NCBI GenBank assembly: GCA_017525805.1
Contig: JAFXSH010000011.1
Location: 1 to 25,753 of the forward strand
DNA: 25,753 nt
Direction of reading: 5' to 3'
Source of the DNA: Clostridia bacterium
GTDB lineage: Bacteria > Bacillota_A > Clostridia > Christensenellales > Aristaeellaceae
In this document: in pieces, positions 14,105 to 22,090 of the stretch
How the letters are laid out: each line of letters starts with the position of its first letter
How positions within the stretch are numbered: position 1 is the first letter of the stretch
The notes under the pieces: model-generated
Told to the model about the DNA's origin: nothing
Database searches by the model: none
The model's input: only the letters and a program-made list of their open reading frames with translations
Position numbers and translations under genes: made by a program

Positions 14105-14891
14105 GCTGACGAACGTGAGAAAGACCTTCAACGCGAAAACAGTCAACGAGAAAATCGCCCTGGACAGCGTGAACCTGCATCTGAACGATGAGGATTTTGT
14201 CACTGTCATCGGCGGCAACGGCGCGGGAAAATCCACCATGCTCAACGCCATCGCCGGGGTGTGGCCCATTGACGAGGGCAGCATCGTGATCGATCAGACG
14301 GATGTTTCCCGCCTGCCCGAGTACCGGCGCGCTCCCTTGCTGGGCCGGGTTTTCCAGGACCCCAAGGTCGGCACGGCGGCCACCATGCAGATCGAAGAAA
14401 ACTTAGCCCTCGCCGCCCGGCGCGGGGAAAAGCGGACCTTAAAGCCCGGCATTACCCGGGCGGAACGGAATCAGTACCGGGATCAGCTTGCCGCCTTGGG
14501 CCTGGGCCTGGAAGACCGCATGACTACCAAGGTGGGCCTCTTGTCCGGCGGCCAAAGGCAGGCGTTGACCCTGCTGATGGCGACCTTGAAAAAGCCCAAG
14601 CTGCTGCTGCTGGACGAGCACACAGCCGCCCTGGACCCGCGCACCGCAAAAAAAGTATTGGAGCTTTCGGAAAAAATCGTCACGGAAAACAAGCTGATGA
14701 CCCTGATGGTCACCCATAACATGCGGGACGCCATCCGGTACGGGAACCGACTGATCATGATGAACGGGGGAAAAATCATCCTGGACATCGCCGGGGAAGA
14801 AAAACAGCGCCTGACCGTGGAAGACCTGATGGCCGCCTTCTTCAAAGCCAGCGGCGAAGAATTCGCCAACGACAGGGCGTTGCTTTCATAA
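14097..14891 (+). CDS. TrpZ-like ABC transporter ATP-binding protein
   Basis: This 264-residue cytosolic ATPase powers the importer encoded by the two preceding genes. Walker A is GGNGAGKST (39-47), the Q-loop is FQDPK (Gln87), the signature is LSGGQRQ (149-155), Walker B is LLLLDEHTAALD (169-180) and the H-loop is THN (His207). All motifs are intact. AGGAGG in the end of the permease gene, about ten bases upstream of the ATG, is the ribosome site. An intrinsic terminator follows. Confidence 0.95.
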   Translation: MLELTNVRKTFNAKTVNEKIALDSVNLHLNDEDFVTVIGGNGAGKSTMLNAIAGVWPIDEGSIVIDQTDVSRLPEYRRAPLLGRVFQDPKVGTAATMQIEENLALAARRGEKRTLKPGITRAERNQYRDQLAALGLGLEDRMTTKVGLLSGGQRQALTLLMATLKKPKLLLLDEHTAALDPRTAKKVLELSEKIVTENKLMTLMVTHNMRDAIRYGNRLIMMNGGKIILDIAGEEKQRLTVEDLMAAFFKASGEEFANDRALLS

Positions 14892-14905
14892 TGCTTATAA
14901 CGTCA

Positions 14906-14935
14906 AAAACCGCCCGAGCAGAGCGGTTTTTGTTT
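14906..14935. terminator. bidirectional intrinsic terminator
   Basis: AAAAACCGC (14906-14914) pairs with GCGGTTTTT (14924-14932), giving a T run on the plus strand (TTTTTGTTTT) and on the minus strand (TTTTTGACG). It ends the importer operon and the convergent PHP gene. Confidence 0.85.
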
Positions 14936-14944
14936 TGTATGCCG

Positions 14945-15736
14945 TTATGTGGACAGCATTTCCATCACATCGATGCCGGTGTTTTCTCCCCGTTCGTCAA
15001 GCCACAGGGCGGGCAGATCAGGCGTGATGTCCTTGGTCCACGGGGGGATCTCGGCGGGAAGCTGCAATTGGATCGGTTTCCGGTTCAGGATCACGTCCAC
15101 ATAATCCTGGATGGAGCGCAGCGGCTGATCCAGGATCACGCCGCCTAACCTTTCTTTTGTCATGACGTCCGCCCAGTGATTATCCGATCCGGCTGTTATG
15201 GGTTTGCCGGTGATTTGCGCGTAGCGCATGGCCAAAATGTTCCAGTTCATTTCGTTCCCCGCGTTAAAGCCTTCCACGGCGTCCGACAGGTGGGGAGATA
15301 AGTAGATGGTGTGATTGTAGCTTCTGGCGCGGAAGGGATGGGCCTGTACCACGCAGCCGCCGGCGGCGCGAACATAATCGTACTGCTCTTTTCTGGTCCA
15401 GCGCGGCATATCGGGATGCTCCATCATCCAGCTTTCGTCCGGACCGTAGATCAGGTATTCGTCGCCGTCCACGTTTTCTTCCCAGCCGAAGAACACGGGA
15501 AAGCCCCGCTTCTCTCCTTCATTGCGCGCGTCCTCGAACCCTGCGCAGAAGCGATGAATGAATTCCTTCCAGGGAAGAGAACGGTCCACGCCGCAGTTTC
15601 CCCGGTAAAAATGATCCGTGATGATGATGCCGGAATACCCCGCGTCCATGTATTTTTGAATATAATCTTTGCCGGGCGACCGGCCGCAGGCGCTGGCCTG
15701 ATTGGTGTGCATGTGCGTTTCGTAGATGTAAGGCAT
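14945..15736 (-). CDS. PHP domain metal-dependent phosphoesterase-like protein
   Basis: PHP proteins use three metal ions to hydrolyse phosphoesters. The 263-residue product begins MPYIYETHMHTNQ (His8, His10). It then has IIITDHFYRG (Asp41, His42), FFGWEENVDGDEYLIYG (Glu ligand), VVQAHPFR and AGSDNHW near the C-terminus, the usual series of PHP metal ligands. The substrate is unknown. The start at 15736 is preferred because AAGGAG lies six bases upstream; an alternative TTG eight codons earlier has no ribosome site. It is downstream of the cassette 2 binding protein, across a terminator, so it may be weakly co-expressed with the sugar importer. Confidence 0.88.
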   Translation of the reverse strand: MPYIYETHMHTNQASACGRSPGKDYIQKYMDAGYSGIIITDHFYRGNCGVDRSLPWKEFIHRFCAGFEDARNEGEKRGFPVFFGWEENVDGDEYLIYGPDESWMMEHPDMPRWTRKEQYDYVRAAGGCVVQAHPFRARSYNHTIYLSPHLSDAVEGFNAGNEMNWNILAMRYAQITGKPITAGSDNHWADVMTKERLGGVILDQPLRSIQDYVDVILNRKPIQLQLPAEIPPWTKDITPDLPALWLDERGENTGIDVMEMLST

Positions 15737-15761
15737 GTGCGGCTCCTTATGGATGTTCAAT

Positions 15762-15801
15762 CGTCAAGAAGAGGCTGCCGGAGCGAACGCTTCCGGCAGC
15801 C
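15762..15801 (-). terminator. terminator after the cassette 2 binding-protein gene
   Basis: On the minus strand GGCTGCCGGAAGCG pairs with CGCTCCGGCAGCC (arms at 15788-15801 and 15773-15785) with a one-base bulge, followed by TCTTCTTGACG. It separates the importer from the PHP gene, whose start is only 26 bases further on. Confidence 0.75.
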
Positions 15802-15818
15802 TGAGCAATAAGCGGGAA

Positions 15819-17354
15819 TTACTTGAAGAATTCGTTGTTCAGGTCGGTGATGACGGGCTCCCAAATCGCCTGGTTCTGGGTCAGGAAATTGTTCCATTCG
15901 GCGGCCACGTCGGCGTCCTTGAGCAGGATGATGCGGGTGATTTCATCCTGGAAATCCAGGGAGAACTGGGATTTGGCGTCGCTGGCGAAGAACTCATAGT
16001 CGTAATCCAGGGGGATAATGAAGCCCCGTTCCTTGGCGGCGTAGACCGCTTTGATCTGCTCCACCACCAGCTTTTCATTGGAGGGATTGACGAAGGAATA
16101 GTCGTCCGGCAGGATGCCCAGGGAACGGAAAATGTTGTAGCTGTTGTACAAGTCGGGGGTGGAGGGATAGTTGCCGTTGGCGTCCTTTTCGGTCAGCATC
16201 TTCACGTCGCCGTTTTCATCGTATTCCCAGGTTTCGCCGGGAACGCCCACCACGACGGTCAGCTGGCCGTCCTGGGTGCAGGTCCAGTTCATGATGGTCA
16301 GGAGCCGGTCCAGTTTTTCTTCGGAGATGTCGGGGCTAAAGAAGGTGGCGCTCCAGTAGTTGGCCGCTTCGTTGGTATGGGCCACGCCGTCGTCCGTCGC
16401 CATGGCCGCCACGCCGATGCATTCGTCGGAGCTTAAGCCCGTGCTGGAGTCGAAGGTGACCTTATAGCCATGATAGGAGGAAATGGCGCCGTTGTGCATC
16501 ATGCAGGCGGCGATGCCGGAAGTGAACTTGTTAGTGGTATCGGAAATGGCGTTAAGGTAGAAGTCCGGGTCCACGATGCCCTTCTCATACCAATCCTTGC
16601 CGAAGCTGATCCAGTCGATCACCTTGGGATCGGAGGCCGACAGCTTGTAATGGCCGTCCTCCTTCATGAAAGCGTCATAGTCCACTTCGGCGAACTGCAT
16701 CAGGAAGTTGGAATAGTAATCGGGATCGGTGCTGAAACCGATGGTCGCGCCGTTGCCCGCCAGGTCGTTCTCCACCGCGCCTTTGCACAGCGCTTCGATC
16801 TGGGACAGGGTGACGGTATCGCCGAAGGGCTCCATGCCCAACTTTTCCACCCAGTCCTTGCGGTAATACAGCGTCTGGTTGCTCACCACGGTCTGCATGC
16901 CGCTGAAACGGGCGAAAGTGGCGTGGGGGATGGCGTACATCACGCCGTCGATGTGCAGCTTATCATACAGGCCGCTGACCTTCACCATCTGGTACAGGTC
17001 GGGATATTTTTCTTCCCAGCCCTCCGGCAGCGCGCCCAGCAGGCCCTGCTCGGCGTAAGTGGCGTATTCCTGATAATCGAAATTGCGCCAGGATACGATA
17101 TCCGGCATGGTGCCGCCGTTGATCCAGGTGCGGATCTTTTCGCTCTGGCTGTCCTTGGAAACGGGATACACCTCATAGTCGAAATTGAACATTTCGGAGA
17201 TGTACTTGTACATGCCGTCGCTGTTGTAGTCCATGGAGGAATTGGAGTGGGTGGAGTTGATGGTGAAGGAGATGTGCTCGTCATATTCCGCCAAAGCGGA
17301 TACGCACGGCACCACCATCAGGAGCGCGAGGAACAGAGCCAGCCATTTTTTCAT
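15819..17354 (-). CDS. large sugar-binding protein of cassette 2
   Basis: This 511-residue extracellular solute-binding protein is of the family that includes LipO/YtcQ, which takes up oligosaccharides. The signal peptide ends in CVSALAEYD; VVPC is not a good lipobox, so signal peptidase I cleavage near residue 22 is more likely. Family features are TMPDIVSWR, LYYRKDWVEKLGMEPFGDTVT, IGFSTDPDYYSN and a C-terminal helical part. The segment at about 193-206 (AVENDLAGNGATIG) aligns with the acidic DGDPNGNGEKDE loop of the cassette 1 protein but has lost most acidic residues. The start at 17354 has AAAGGGG upstream. It is transcribed after the two cassette 2 permeases. Confidence 0.9.
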   Translation of the reverse strand: MKKWLALFLALLMVVPCVSALAEYDEHISFTINSTHSNSSMDYNSDGMYKYISEMFNFDYEVYPVSKDSQSEKIRTWINGGTMPDIVSWRNFDYQEYATYAEQGLLGALPEGWEEKYPDLYQMVKVSGLYDKLHIDGVMYAIPHATFARFSGMQTVVSNQTLYYRKDWVEKLGMEPFGDTVTLSQIEALCKGAVENDLAGNGATIGFSTDPDYYSNFLMQFAEVDYDAFMKEDGHYKLSASDPKVIDWISFGKDWYEKGIVDPDFYLNAISDTTNKFTSGIAACMMHNGAISSYHGYKVTFDSSTGLSSDECIGVAAMATDDGVAHTNEAANYWSATFFSPDISEEKLDRLLTIMNWTCTQDGQLTVVVGVPGETWEYDENGDVKMLTEKDANGNYPSTPDLYNSYNIFRSLGILPDDYSFVNPSNEKLVVEQIKAVYAAKERGFIIPLDYDYEFFASDAKSQFSLDFQDEITRIILLKDADVAAEWNNFLTQNQAIWEPVITDLNNEFFK

Positions 17355-17409
17355 GAGAGTAACCCCTTTCCAAATGATTTTTATTTCCAACGGCTTGCCT
17401 GCCGTTAGT

Positions 17410-18312
17410 TTACATCTTGACGGAGCCGACCATGACCCCTTTGACGAAATACTTTTGCAGGAACGGATAGAAACACATGATGGGCACCATGGCCATCATC
17501 ACGGCGGCCATCTTGACCCCCTGGGAGAACACGTCCAAATCGGCTTCCCCGGTGGATACGTCCGCCGCCGCGGAGGCTTCCGCCACGATGGAGCGAAGCA
17601 CGGTTTGCAGCGTCATTTTGCTGGAGGAGTTGATCAGCAGCATGCTCCAGAACCATTCGTTCCAGTATGCCACGGCGGTGAACAGGGTAAAGGTGGCGAG
17701 CAATGGGCCTTGCAGCGGCAGCATCACGCGGAAGAAAATGATCAGATCGTTTGCCCCGTCGATTTTCGCCGCGTCCTCCAGATCGATGGGCGTCTGCTCG
17801 AAGCCGCTTTTCAGGATGACGATGTTGTAGGTGGAAACGCCCACAAACAGGATGATGCCCCACCGGGAATCGATCAGTTTCAGCGCTTTCATTTGCAGGT
17901 AGGTGGGGATCATGCCACCGGAAAAGAACATGGTGAACATCATGAGCAAAAAGATCAGCTTTTTCCCCGGGAATTTCCGCGAGAAAGCGTAGGCCATCAT
18001 CACGGAAGCCGCCATGCTCAATACGGTGCCTGAGCTTGTGATCAGGATCGTATTCTGGAAGCCGATGCCAAGCTGCCCCTTGTCGATCAGGTACTGGTAG
18101 TTTTTGAGGGAAAACTCCGCCGGGTACAGGGAAACCGGGTGCAGGGCATAGGCCCGGTTGGTTTCCAGAGAAATCACCACGGCGTTATAGAAAGGCAGCA
18201 GGATCAGCAGCGCCGTCAGCGTGAGGATGATAAAGACGGCGTAATCGCCTTTGGTCCATTTTTTCCGTTTCGGTGTATCGCTCAGCGCCTTCTGCGGCAC
18301 GGAAGTTTGCAT
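17410..18312 (-). CDS. YtcP/AraQ-type sugar ABC permease, cassette 2
   Basis: This 300-residue membrane protein has six hydrophobic segments after a cytosolic N-terminus (KRKKWTKGD). The EAA loop is DLEDAAKIDGANDLIIFFRVMLPL, where the ATPase docks. The C-terminus FYPFLQKYFVKGVMVGSVK is the standard end of YtcP-like permeases. GGAGGAG lies just upstream of the ATG. It pairs with the LplB-like permease 18 bases upstream. A small hairpin (AACGGC/GCCGTT) sits in the 55 bases before the binding-protein start. Confidence 0.93.
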   Translation of the reverse strand: MQTSVPQKALSDTPKRKKWTKGDYAVFIILTLTALLILLPFYNAVVISLETNRAYALHPVSLYPAEFSLKNYQYLIDKGQLGIGFQNTILITSSGTVLSMAASVMMAYAFSRKFPGKKLIFLLMMFTMFFSGGMIPTYLQMKALKLIDSRWGIILFVGVSTYNIVILKSGFEQTPIDLEDAAKIDGANDLIIFFRVMLPLQGPLLATFTLFTAVAYWNEWFWSMLLINSSSKMTLQTVLRSIVAEASAAADVSTGEADLDVFSQGVKMAAVMMAMVPIMCFYPFLQKYFVKGVMVGSVKM

Positions 18313-18330
18313 CTTTTCTCCTCCTTCCCG

Positions 18331-19251
18331 TCAGCCCAGCAGGCCGTTGCCGCCTAAAAGTTTGATGATGTAATTGGCGCTGACCAGCATGATCAGGTTG
18401 ATAACGGATTTGAACATCCCCACCGCCGTGGAGAAACCGTAGCTGGGAACGGCGTTAAAGGTGATGCTGTAAATATACGTATCCAGGATCTCGCTCACGC
18501 CCTTCACGCTGGGATTCTGCATATAGAAGATTTGCTCGAACCCGGAGTTCATGACGCGGCCAACCTGGAGAATGAACAGTGTGATGATGGTAGCCCGGAT
18601 ACAGGGCAGCGTCACGTGCCAGACCTGCTGCAAGCGCCCCGCGCCGTCCATGGTGGCGGCTTCGTAGAGCGTGGGATCGACGGCCGTGATCGCCGCGATA
18701 TAGATGATGGAGCTCCAGCCCATTTCTTTCAGGTTATGGGTGAAGTACAGCAGCGGACGGAACAGGGCGGCGTTTGACAGAAAGCTGATCCTGTCGCCGC
18801 CGGTGGAAGCGATGATCGTATTGATCATGCCGTTATTGGCGAAGAAATTGGAAATGATGGCGGATACCACCACCCAGGACAGGAAATGGGGAAAGGTGTA
18901 CACGGTCTGATAGATCCGCTTCATCTTTGTGCCCCGCATTTCATTGATGAGCAGCGCCAGCACAATAGGAACGGGAAACTGGAACAGGAGCCTGGAAAAA
19001 TTGATTTCCAGGGTGTTGCGGATGGCAGTCACGGCGGCGGGCGTGGTGAAAATCCGTTGGAAGTTCGCCATGCCGACCCATTGGCTGCCCCAAATGCCAA
19101 GCTTGGCGTTGTATTTCTTGAAAGCGAGCACCAGCCCGCTCATGGGCGCGTAATGGAACACGGCAAAATAGACGATGCCGGGAATCAGCAATAGATAGAT
19201 ATACCGAGCCTGCCAGATGGAAACCCCAAGACGGCGCAACCGGCTGGACAT
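18331..19251 (-). CDS. LplB/UgpA-type sugar ABC permease, cassette 2
   Basis: This 306-residue membrane protein has six hydrophobic segments. Typical LplB features are FHYAPMSGLVLAFKKYNAKLGIWGS near the start, the EAA loop LYEAATMDGAGRLQQVWHVTLPCI, and the end GFSTAVGMFKSVINLIMLVSANYIIK. The start at 19251 is chosen over an in-frame ATG 26 codons upstream because AAGGAGGAG precedes it and the alignment with cassette 1 begins there. The segment upstream is the palindromic island. No clear promoter is visible before it, so transcription probably continues from cassette 1. Confidence 0.92.
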   Translation of the reverse strand: MSSRLRRLGVSIWQARYIYLLLIPGIVYFAVFHYAPMSGLVLAFKKYNAKLGIWGSQWVGMANFQRIFTTPAAVTAIRNTLEINFSRLLFQFPVPIVLALLINEMRGTKMKRIYQTVYTFPHFLSWVVVSAIISNFFANNGMINTIIASTGGDRISFLSNAALFRPLLYFTHNLKEMGWSSIIYIAAITAVDPTLYEAATMDGAGRLQQVWHVTLPCIRATIITLFILQVGRVMNSGFEQIFYMQNPSVKGVSEILDTYIYSITFNAVPSYGFSTAVGMFKSVINLIMLVSANYIIKLLGGNGLLG

Positions 19252-19307
19252 GCCTGTCTCCTCCTTCCCGGGAGCAGCGCGGTATATCGGCTTTCCCGGC
19301 TGGTGAT

Positions 19308-19577
19308 TGGGTGTCGACAAAGTCGACACCCAGCCATCGAAAGACAGCTAAAGCAGTCTTTCGATGGGATGCATCAATTTCTTGTAAAATGGCGTTTTCG
19401 CAAGCGAAAACGCTCATTTTACGGCCAGAAATTGATATAGGAAGCGGCTTTCAGCCGCTCCTCGGCGACGTACACGCCGCCGCCTGCGGATTGTTGATGA
19501 AGGGGTTGCGACCCCTTCATACTTCCCCAGGGGCTTTATCGACAGTCAGAGGAGAGGGGGAGACCCCTCTCCTCTGA
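19308..19577. repeat. palindromic island between the two sugar-import cassettes
   Basis: The island has at least six near-perfect inverted repeats in series. TGGGTGTCGAC/GTCGACACCCA is at 19308-19332 and CCATCGAAAGAC/GTCTTTCGATGG at 19334-19367. A two-part stem at 19373-19436 has outer ATCAATTTCT/AGAAATTGAT and inner GTAAAATG..CGTTTTCGC/GCGAAAACG..CATTTTAC. Then come AGCGGCT/AGCCGCT at 19443-19459, TGAAGGGGT/ACCCCTTCA at 19498-19519, and a 14-base stem with GAGA-type loop at 19546-19577. Each has different arm sequence. It fills the 335 bases between the cassette 1 binding-protein stop and the cassette 2 permease start; no gene is supported there. Confidence 0.8.
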
Positions 19578-19586
19578 ACAGAGATA

Positions 19587-21113
19587 TTATTTCATATACC
19601 GGTCATAGGCGTCCTGGTATACTTTCAGCACGTCTTTCAGGCCCATGCTTTCCACCTGGGCGGCGTAGGCGTCGAAGTGATCCAGGGGTTCAACGCCCAT
19701 GATGAACTTGTCGATCATTTCATTGATATAGGTTTCGATTTCGGTGTACTTTTCGTTGATCACGCTCTGCTCGTCATTGGTAAAGGCGAGGGTGGGGAAC
19801 GCGTCGCCGATGTGCCCTTCCTGCTCGTAGATGTCGCGGATGCGGTTCACTTCGTCGCTGACGAAGGCGCGCTCATACCGGGCGTCCTGCAGCAGCGTCA
19901 GCATGCTCTGGATACCGAAGGTGCGCAGGGCATCCTGGGGAGAAAGACCATCGGGATTGTTCATGATCAGATCGGAATATACGTAATCGCCGTCGATCAC
20001 GTTGTAATGCTGACCCTCGACGCCGAAGTTCATCAGGATCATGCCTTCTTCGCTGTACAGGTAATCAAACAGCTTCATGGCGGCGGCTTTCTGCTCGGCG
20101 CTGGCGCCCGCGAAAATGCTGGCGTTCCAGTCTTCGTCCACCGTAATGGGCTGCAGTTGGTCGCGGGTCTCGCTGATGCCGGTGGGGCCTTCGGGAGGAA
20201 CGGCGCCGACGATGTGCACGTCGCTGTCCTGACCCTTGAACAGGTTGGCAACGTTGTCAATGTAAGCGCTCCAGTCATAGCTCATGAACACCTGATCGTT
20301 GGTCCATTCGCTGTACCAGGCGGTCTTGTCGCGGGTCAGGTATTCCTGATCCAGCAGCTTTTCTTCATAGCAGCGGTGGAGCCATTCCAGCGCGTCCTTC
20401 ATGCGGGGATCGGTGGCGCCGAATTTCACCTGGCCGTCCTCGGCAAAGAACGTTTCCGCGATGCCCCAGTTATGCACGAAGGGGATCACGTTGCCGCGGT
20501 TGTTGCTGCCGTTCTTGCGCACGGAGAAGGGCACTTCATCCTTTTCCCCGTTGCCGTTGGGGTCGCCGTCCCGGATGGCCACGAACACGTTGTACAGGTC
20601 TTCCACGGTCTTGGGCGTTTCCAGGCCTAACTTATCCAGCCAATCCTGGCGGTAGAAGTACAGCTTGCCCGCCGTGATAGCGGTGCGCTGGCCGATAAAA
20701 CGCATGTTGCCGTCCGCGTCGCTGACCTTGCGGCGGATGTCGGGATCACTGTAGACCTTATAAAGATTGGGAGTATCGGTCTCGTTGATCATATCGTTGA
20801 GGGGCTGCCAGGCGTCCTTGTAGAGGAGCAGATCCTTGGCTTTGTACTGCACAATGGTGGGAATATCGCCGCCAGCCATCAGCAGGCCGTATTTTTCCGC
20901 CAAGCTCTCGGTGGGAGCGGAAATGATCTCGATGTTGATGCCCAGTCTTTCCTTGAGGATTTCGATCATCTGCAGCCCGTTGCGGAAAGGCATGTTTTCA
21001 CGGTCAGAACCCCAGATGGTGATGGTGACGGGCTCCTCCGCCAGCGCTGTGCAGGCGAGGGGCAGCAGGGAAAGGACCAGCAGAATGGCCAGGAAACGGG
21101 AGAAGAGCTTCAT
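19587..21113 (-). CDS. large sugar-binding protein of cassette 1
   Basis: This 508-residue extracellular binding protein is of the same family as the cassette 2 protein. The signal peptide ends LACTALAEEP; signal peptidase I cleavage after ALA is likely, though PLAC could be a weak lipobox. DGDPNGNGEKDE (182-193) is an EF-hand-like calcium loop known in this family. Other features are GDIPTIVQYKAKDLL, LYFYRQDWLDKLGLETPKTVEDLYNVF, and SIFAGASAEQKAAAMKLFDYLYSEEG. AAAGGAGG lies upstream of the ATG. It is third in the operon after two permeases and is followed by the 14-base hairpin of the island. Confidence 0.93.
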   Translation of the reverse strand: MKLFSRFLAILLVLSLLPLACTALAEEPVTITIWGSDRENMPFRNGLQMIEILKERLGINIEIISAPTESLAEKYGLLMAGGDIPTIVQYKAKDLLLYKDAWQPLNDMINETDTPNLYKVYSDPDIRRKVSDADGNMRFIGQRTAITAGKLYFYRQDWLDKLGLETPKTVEDLYNVFVAIRDGDPNGNGEKDEVPFSVRKNGSNNRGNVIPFVHNWGIAETFFAEDGQVKFGATDPRMKDALEWLHRCYEEKLLDQEYLTRDKTAWYSEWTNDQVFMSYDWSAYIDNVANLFKGQDSDVHIVGAVPPEGPTGISETRDQLQPITVDEDWNASIFAGASAEQKAAAMKLFDYLYSEEGMILMNFGVEGQHYNVIDGDYVYSDLIMNNPDGLSPQDALRTFGIQSMLTLLQDARYERAFVSDEVNRIRDIYEQEGHIGDAFPTLAFTNDEQSVINEKYTEIETYINEMIDKFIMGVEPLDHFDAYAAQVESMGLKDVLKVYQDAYDRYMK

Positions 21114-21146
21114 GGGACAACCTCCTTTGTTTTTTTATCTTTTTTA

Positions 21147-21165
21147 GCCCCGAAGCCTGCGGGGC
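21147..21165 (-). repeat. small hairpin upstream of the cassette 1 binding-protein gene
   Basis: GCCCCG and CGGGGC form a six-base stem. On the minus strand an A-rich tract, not a T run, follows, so it is not a terminator. It may favour separate levels of the binding-protein mRNA. Confidence 0.35.
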
Positions 21166-21181
21166 ACTGTATCAAAATATA

Positions 21182-22075
21182 TTACTCCTTCACGGAGCCG
21201 ATCAGCACGCCTTTGACGAAATAGCGCTGCACAAAGGGATAAATGCACAGCATGGGCAGCATGGCCACCACGATGGTGGCGTATTTGATCCCTTCGGCCA
21301 TCACGTTTTCCGTGCTGGAGGCGTTTTCCACGATCTCATTCATCAGCACCACTTGCCGCAGGATGATCTGCAGCGGGTACAGTTCCGGCTTGCTCAAATA
21401 CAGCACGGCGGTGAAATAGCTGTTCCAGTGAGCCACGGCGTAGAACATGCCGATGGTCATGAGGCTGGCCAGGCTAAGGGGCAGCACCACGCGGAACAGC
21501 ACCCCAAAATCACTGCATCCGTCCAATTCCGCCGCTTCCACCAGGCTTTGGGGGATGGCCAGGAAAAAAGTGCGCATGAGGATCATGTTATAGGTGCTCA
21601 CCGCGCCGGGCAGCAGGATCGCCCAAATGGTATTGAGCAGCTTCAATTCCTTGATCACCAGGAAGGTGGGGATCATGCCGCCGTTGAAAAACATGGTGAA
21701 GGTGCACATCAGCATCAGGAACCTGCGCCCCACCATTTTTTTCTGGCTCAGCGCCCAGGCGCCGAATACGGTCAAAACAAGGTTGATCAGCGTTCCGAGG
21801 CCGGTATACAGCAGCGTGTTCCCATAGCTGCGCCACAGCAACGGATAATTGAACACTTTTTCATAGGCTTTGATGTGGGACCGCACCGGGAAAATCGATA
21901 CATCGCCCTTCAAAATGGCCGTTTCCTCCGAAAAGGAGGCGGCGGTAACGAAAACCACCGGATACAGCATGGTGGCGCACAGCAGGAGCAGCACGACCGT
22001 ATTGACCGCTAAAAACACTTTCCGGCTGGCGGATACCCTGATTCGGTTAGAACGCCTGGAAATTCCCACTGTCAT
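21182..22075 (-). CDS. YtcP/AraQ-type sugar ABC permease, cassette 1
   Basis: This 297-residue membrane protein has six hydrophobic segments. The EAA loop is LVEAAELDGCSDFGVLFRVVLPL, and the end IYPFVQRYFVKGVLIGSVKE is nearly the same as in the cassette 2 permease. AAAGGAGGGG lies just upstream of the ATG. It follows the LplB-like gene by 15 bases. No ATPase gene is in the cassette; importers of this type usually share an MsmX-type ATPase. Confidence 0.93.
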   Translation of the reverse strand: MTVGISRRSNRIRVSASRKVFLAVNTVVLLLLCATMLYPVVFVTAASFSEETAILKGDVSIFPVRSHIKAYEKVFNYPLLWRSYGNTLLYTGLGTLINLVLTVFGAWALSQKKMVGRRFLMLMCTFTMFFNGGMIPTFLVIKELKLLNTIWAILLPGAVSTYNMILMRTFFLAIPQSLVEAAELDGCSDFGVLFRVVLPLSLASLMTIGMFYAVAHWNSYFTAVLYLSKPELYPLQIILRQVVLMNEIVENASSTENVMAEGIKYATIVVAMLPMLCIYPFVQRYFVKGVLIGSVKE

Positions 22076-22090
22076 GCCGTTTCCCCTCCT

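Noticed and set aside
13169..14284. 371-residue minus-strand open frame over the TrpY-like permease
   Set aside because: The plus strand encodes a clear membrane permease overlapping the ATPase; the minus-strand product is His/Gln-rich without family features.
16470..17408. 312-residue plus-strand open frame opposite the cassette 2 binding protein
   Set aside because: It is a shadow of a real gene with a signal peptide and family motifs on the minus strand.
19311..19577. 88-residue plus-strand open frame in the palindromic island
   Set aside because: It runs through several perfect inverted repeats, has no ribosome site, and its open state follows from the repeat composition.
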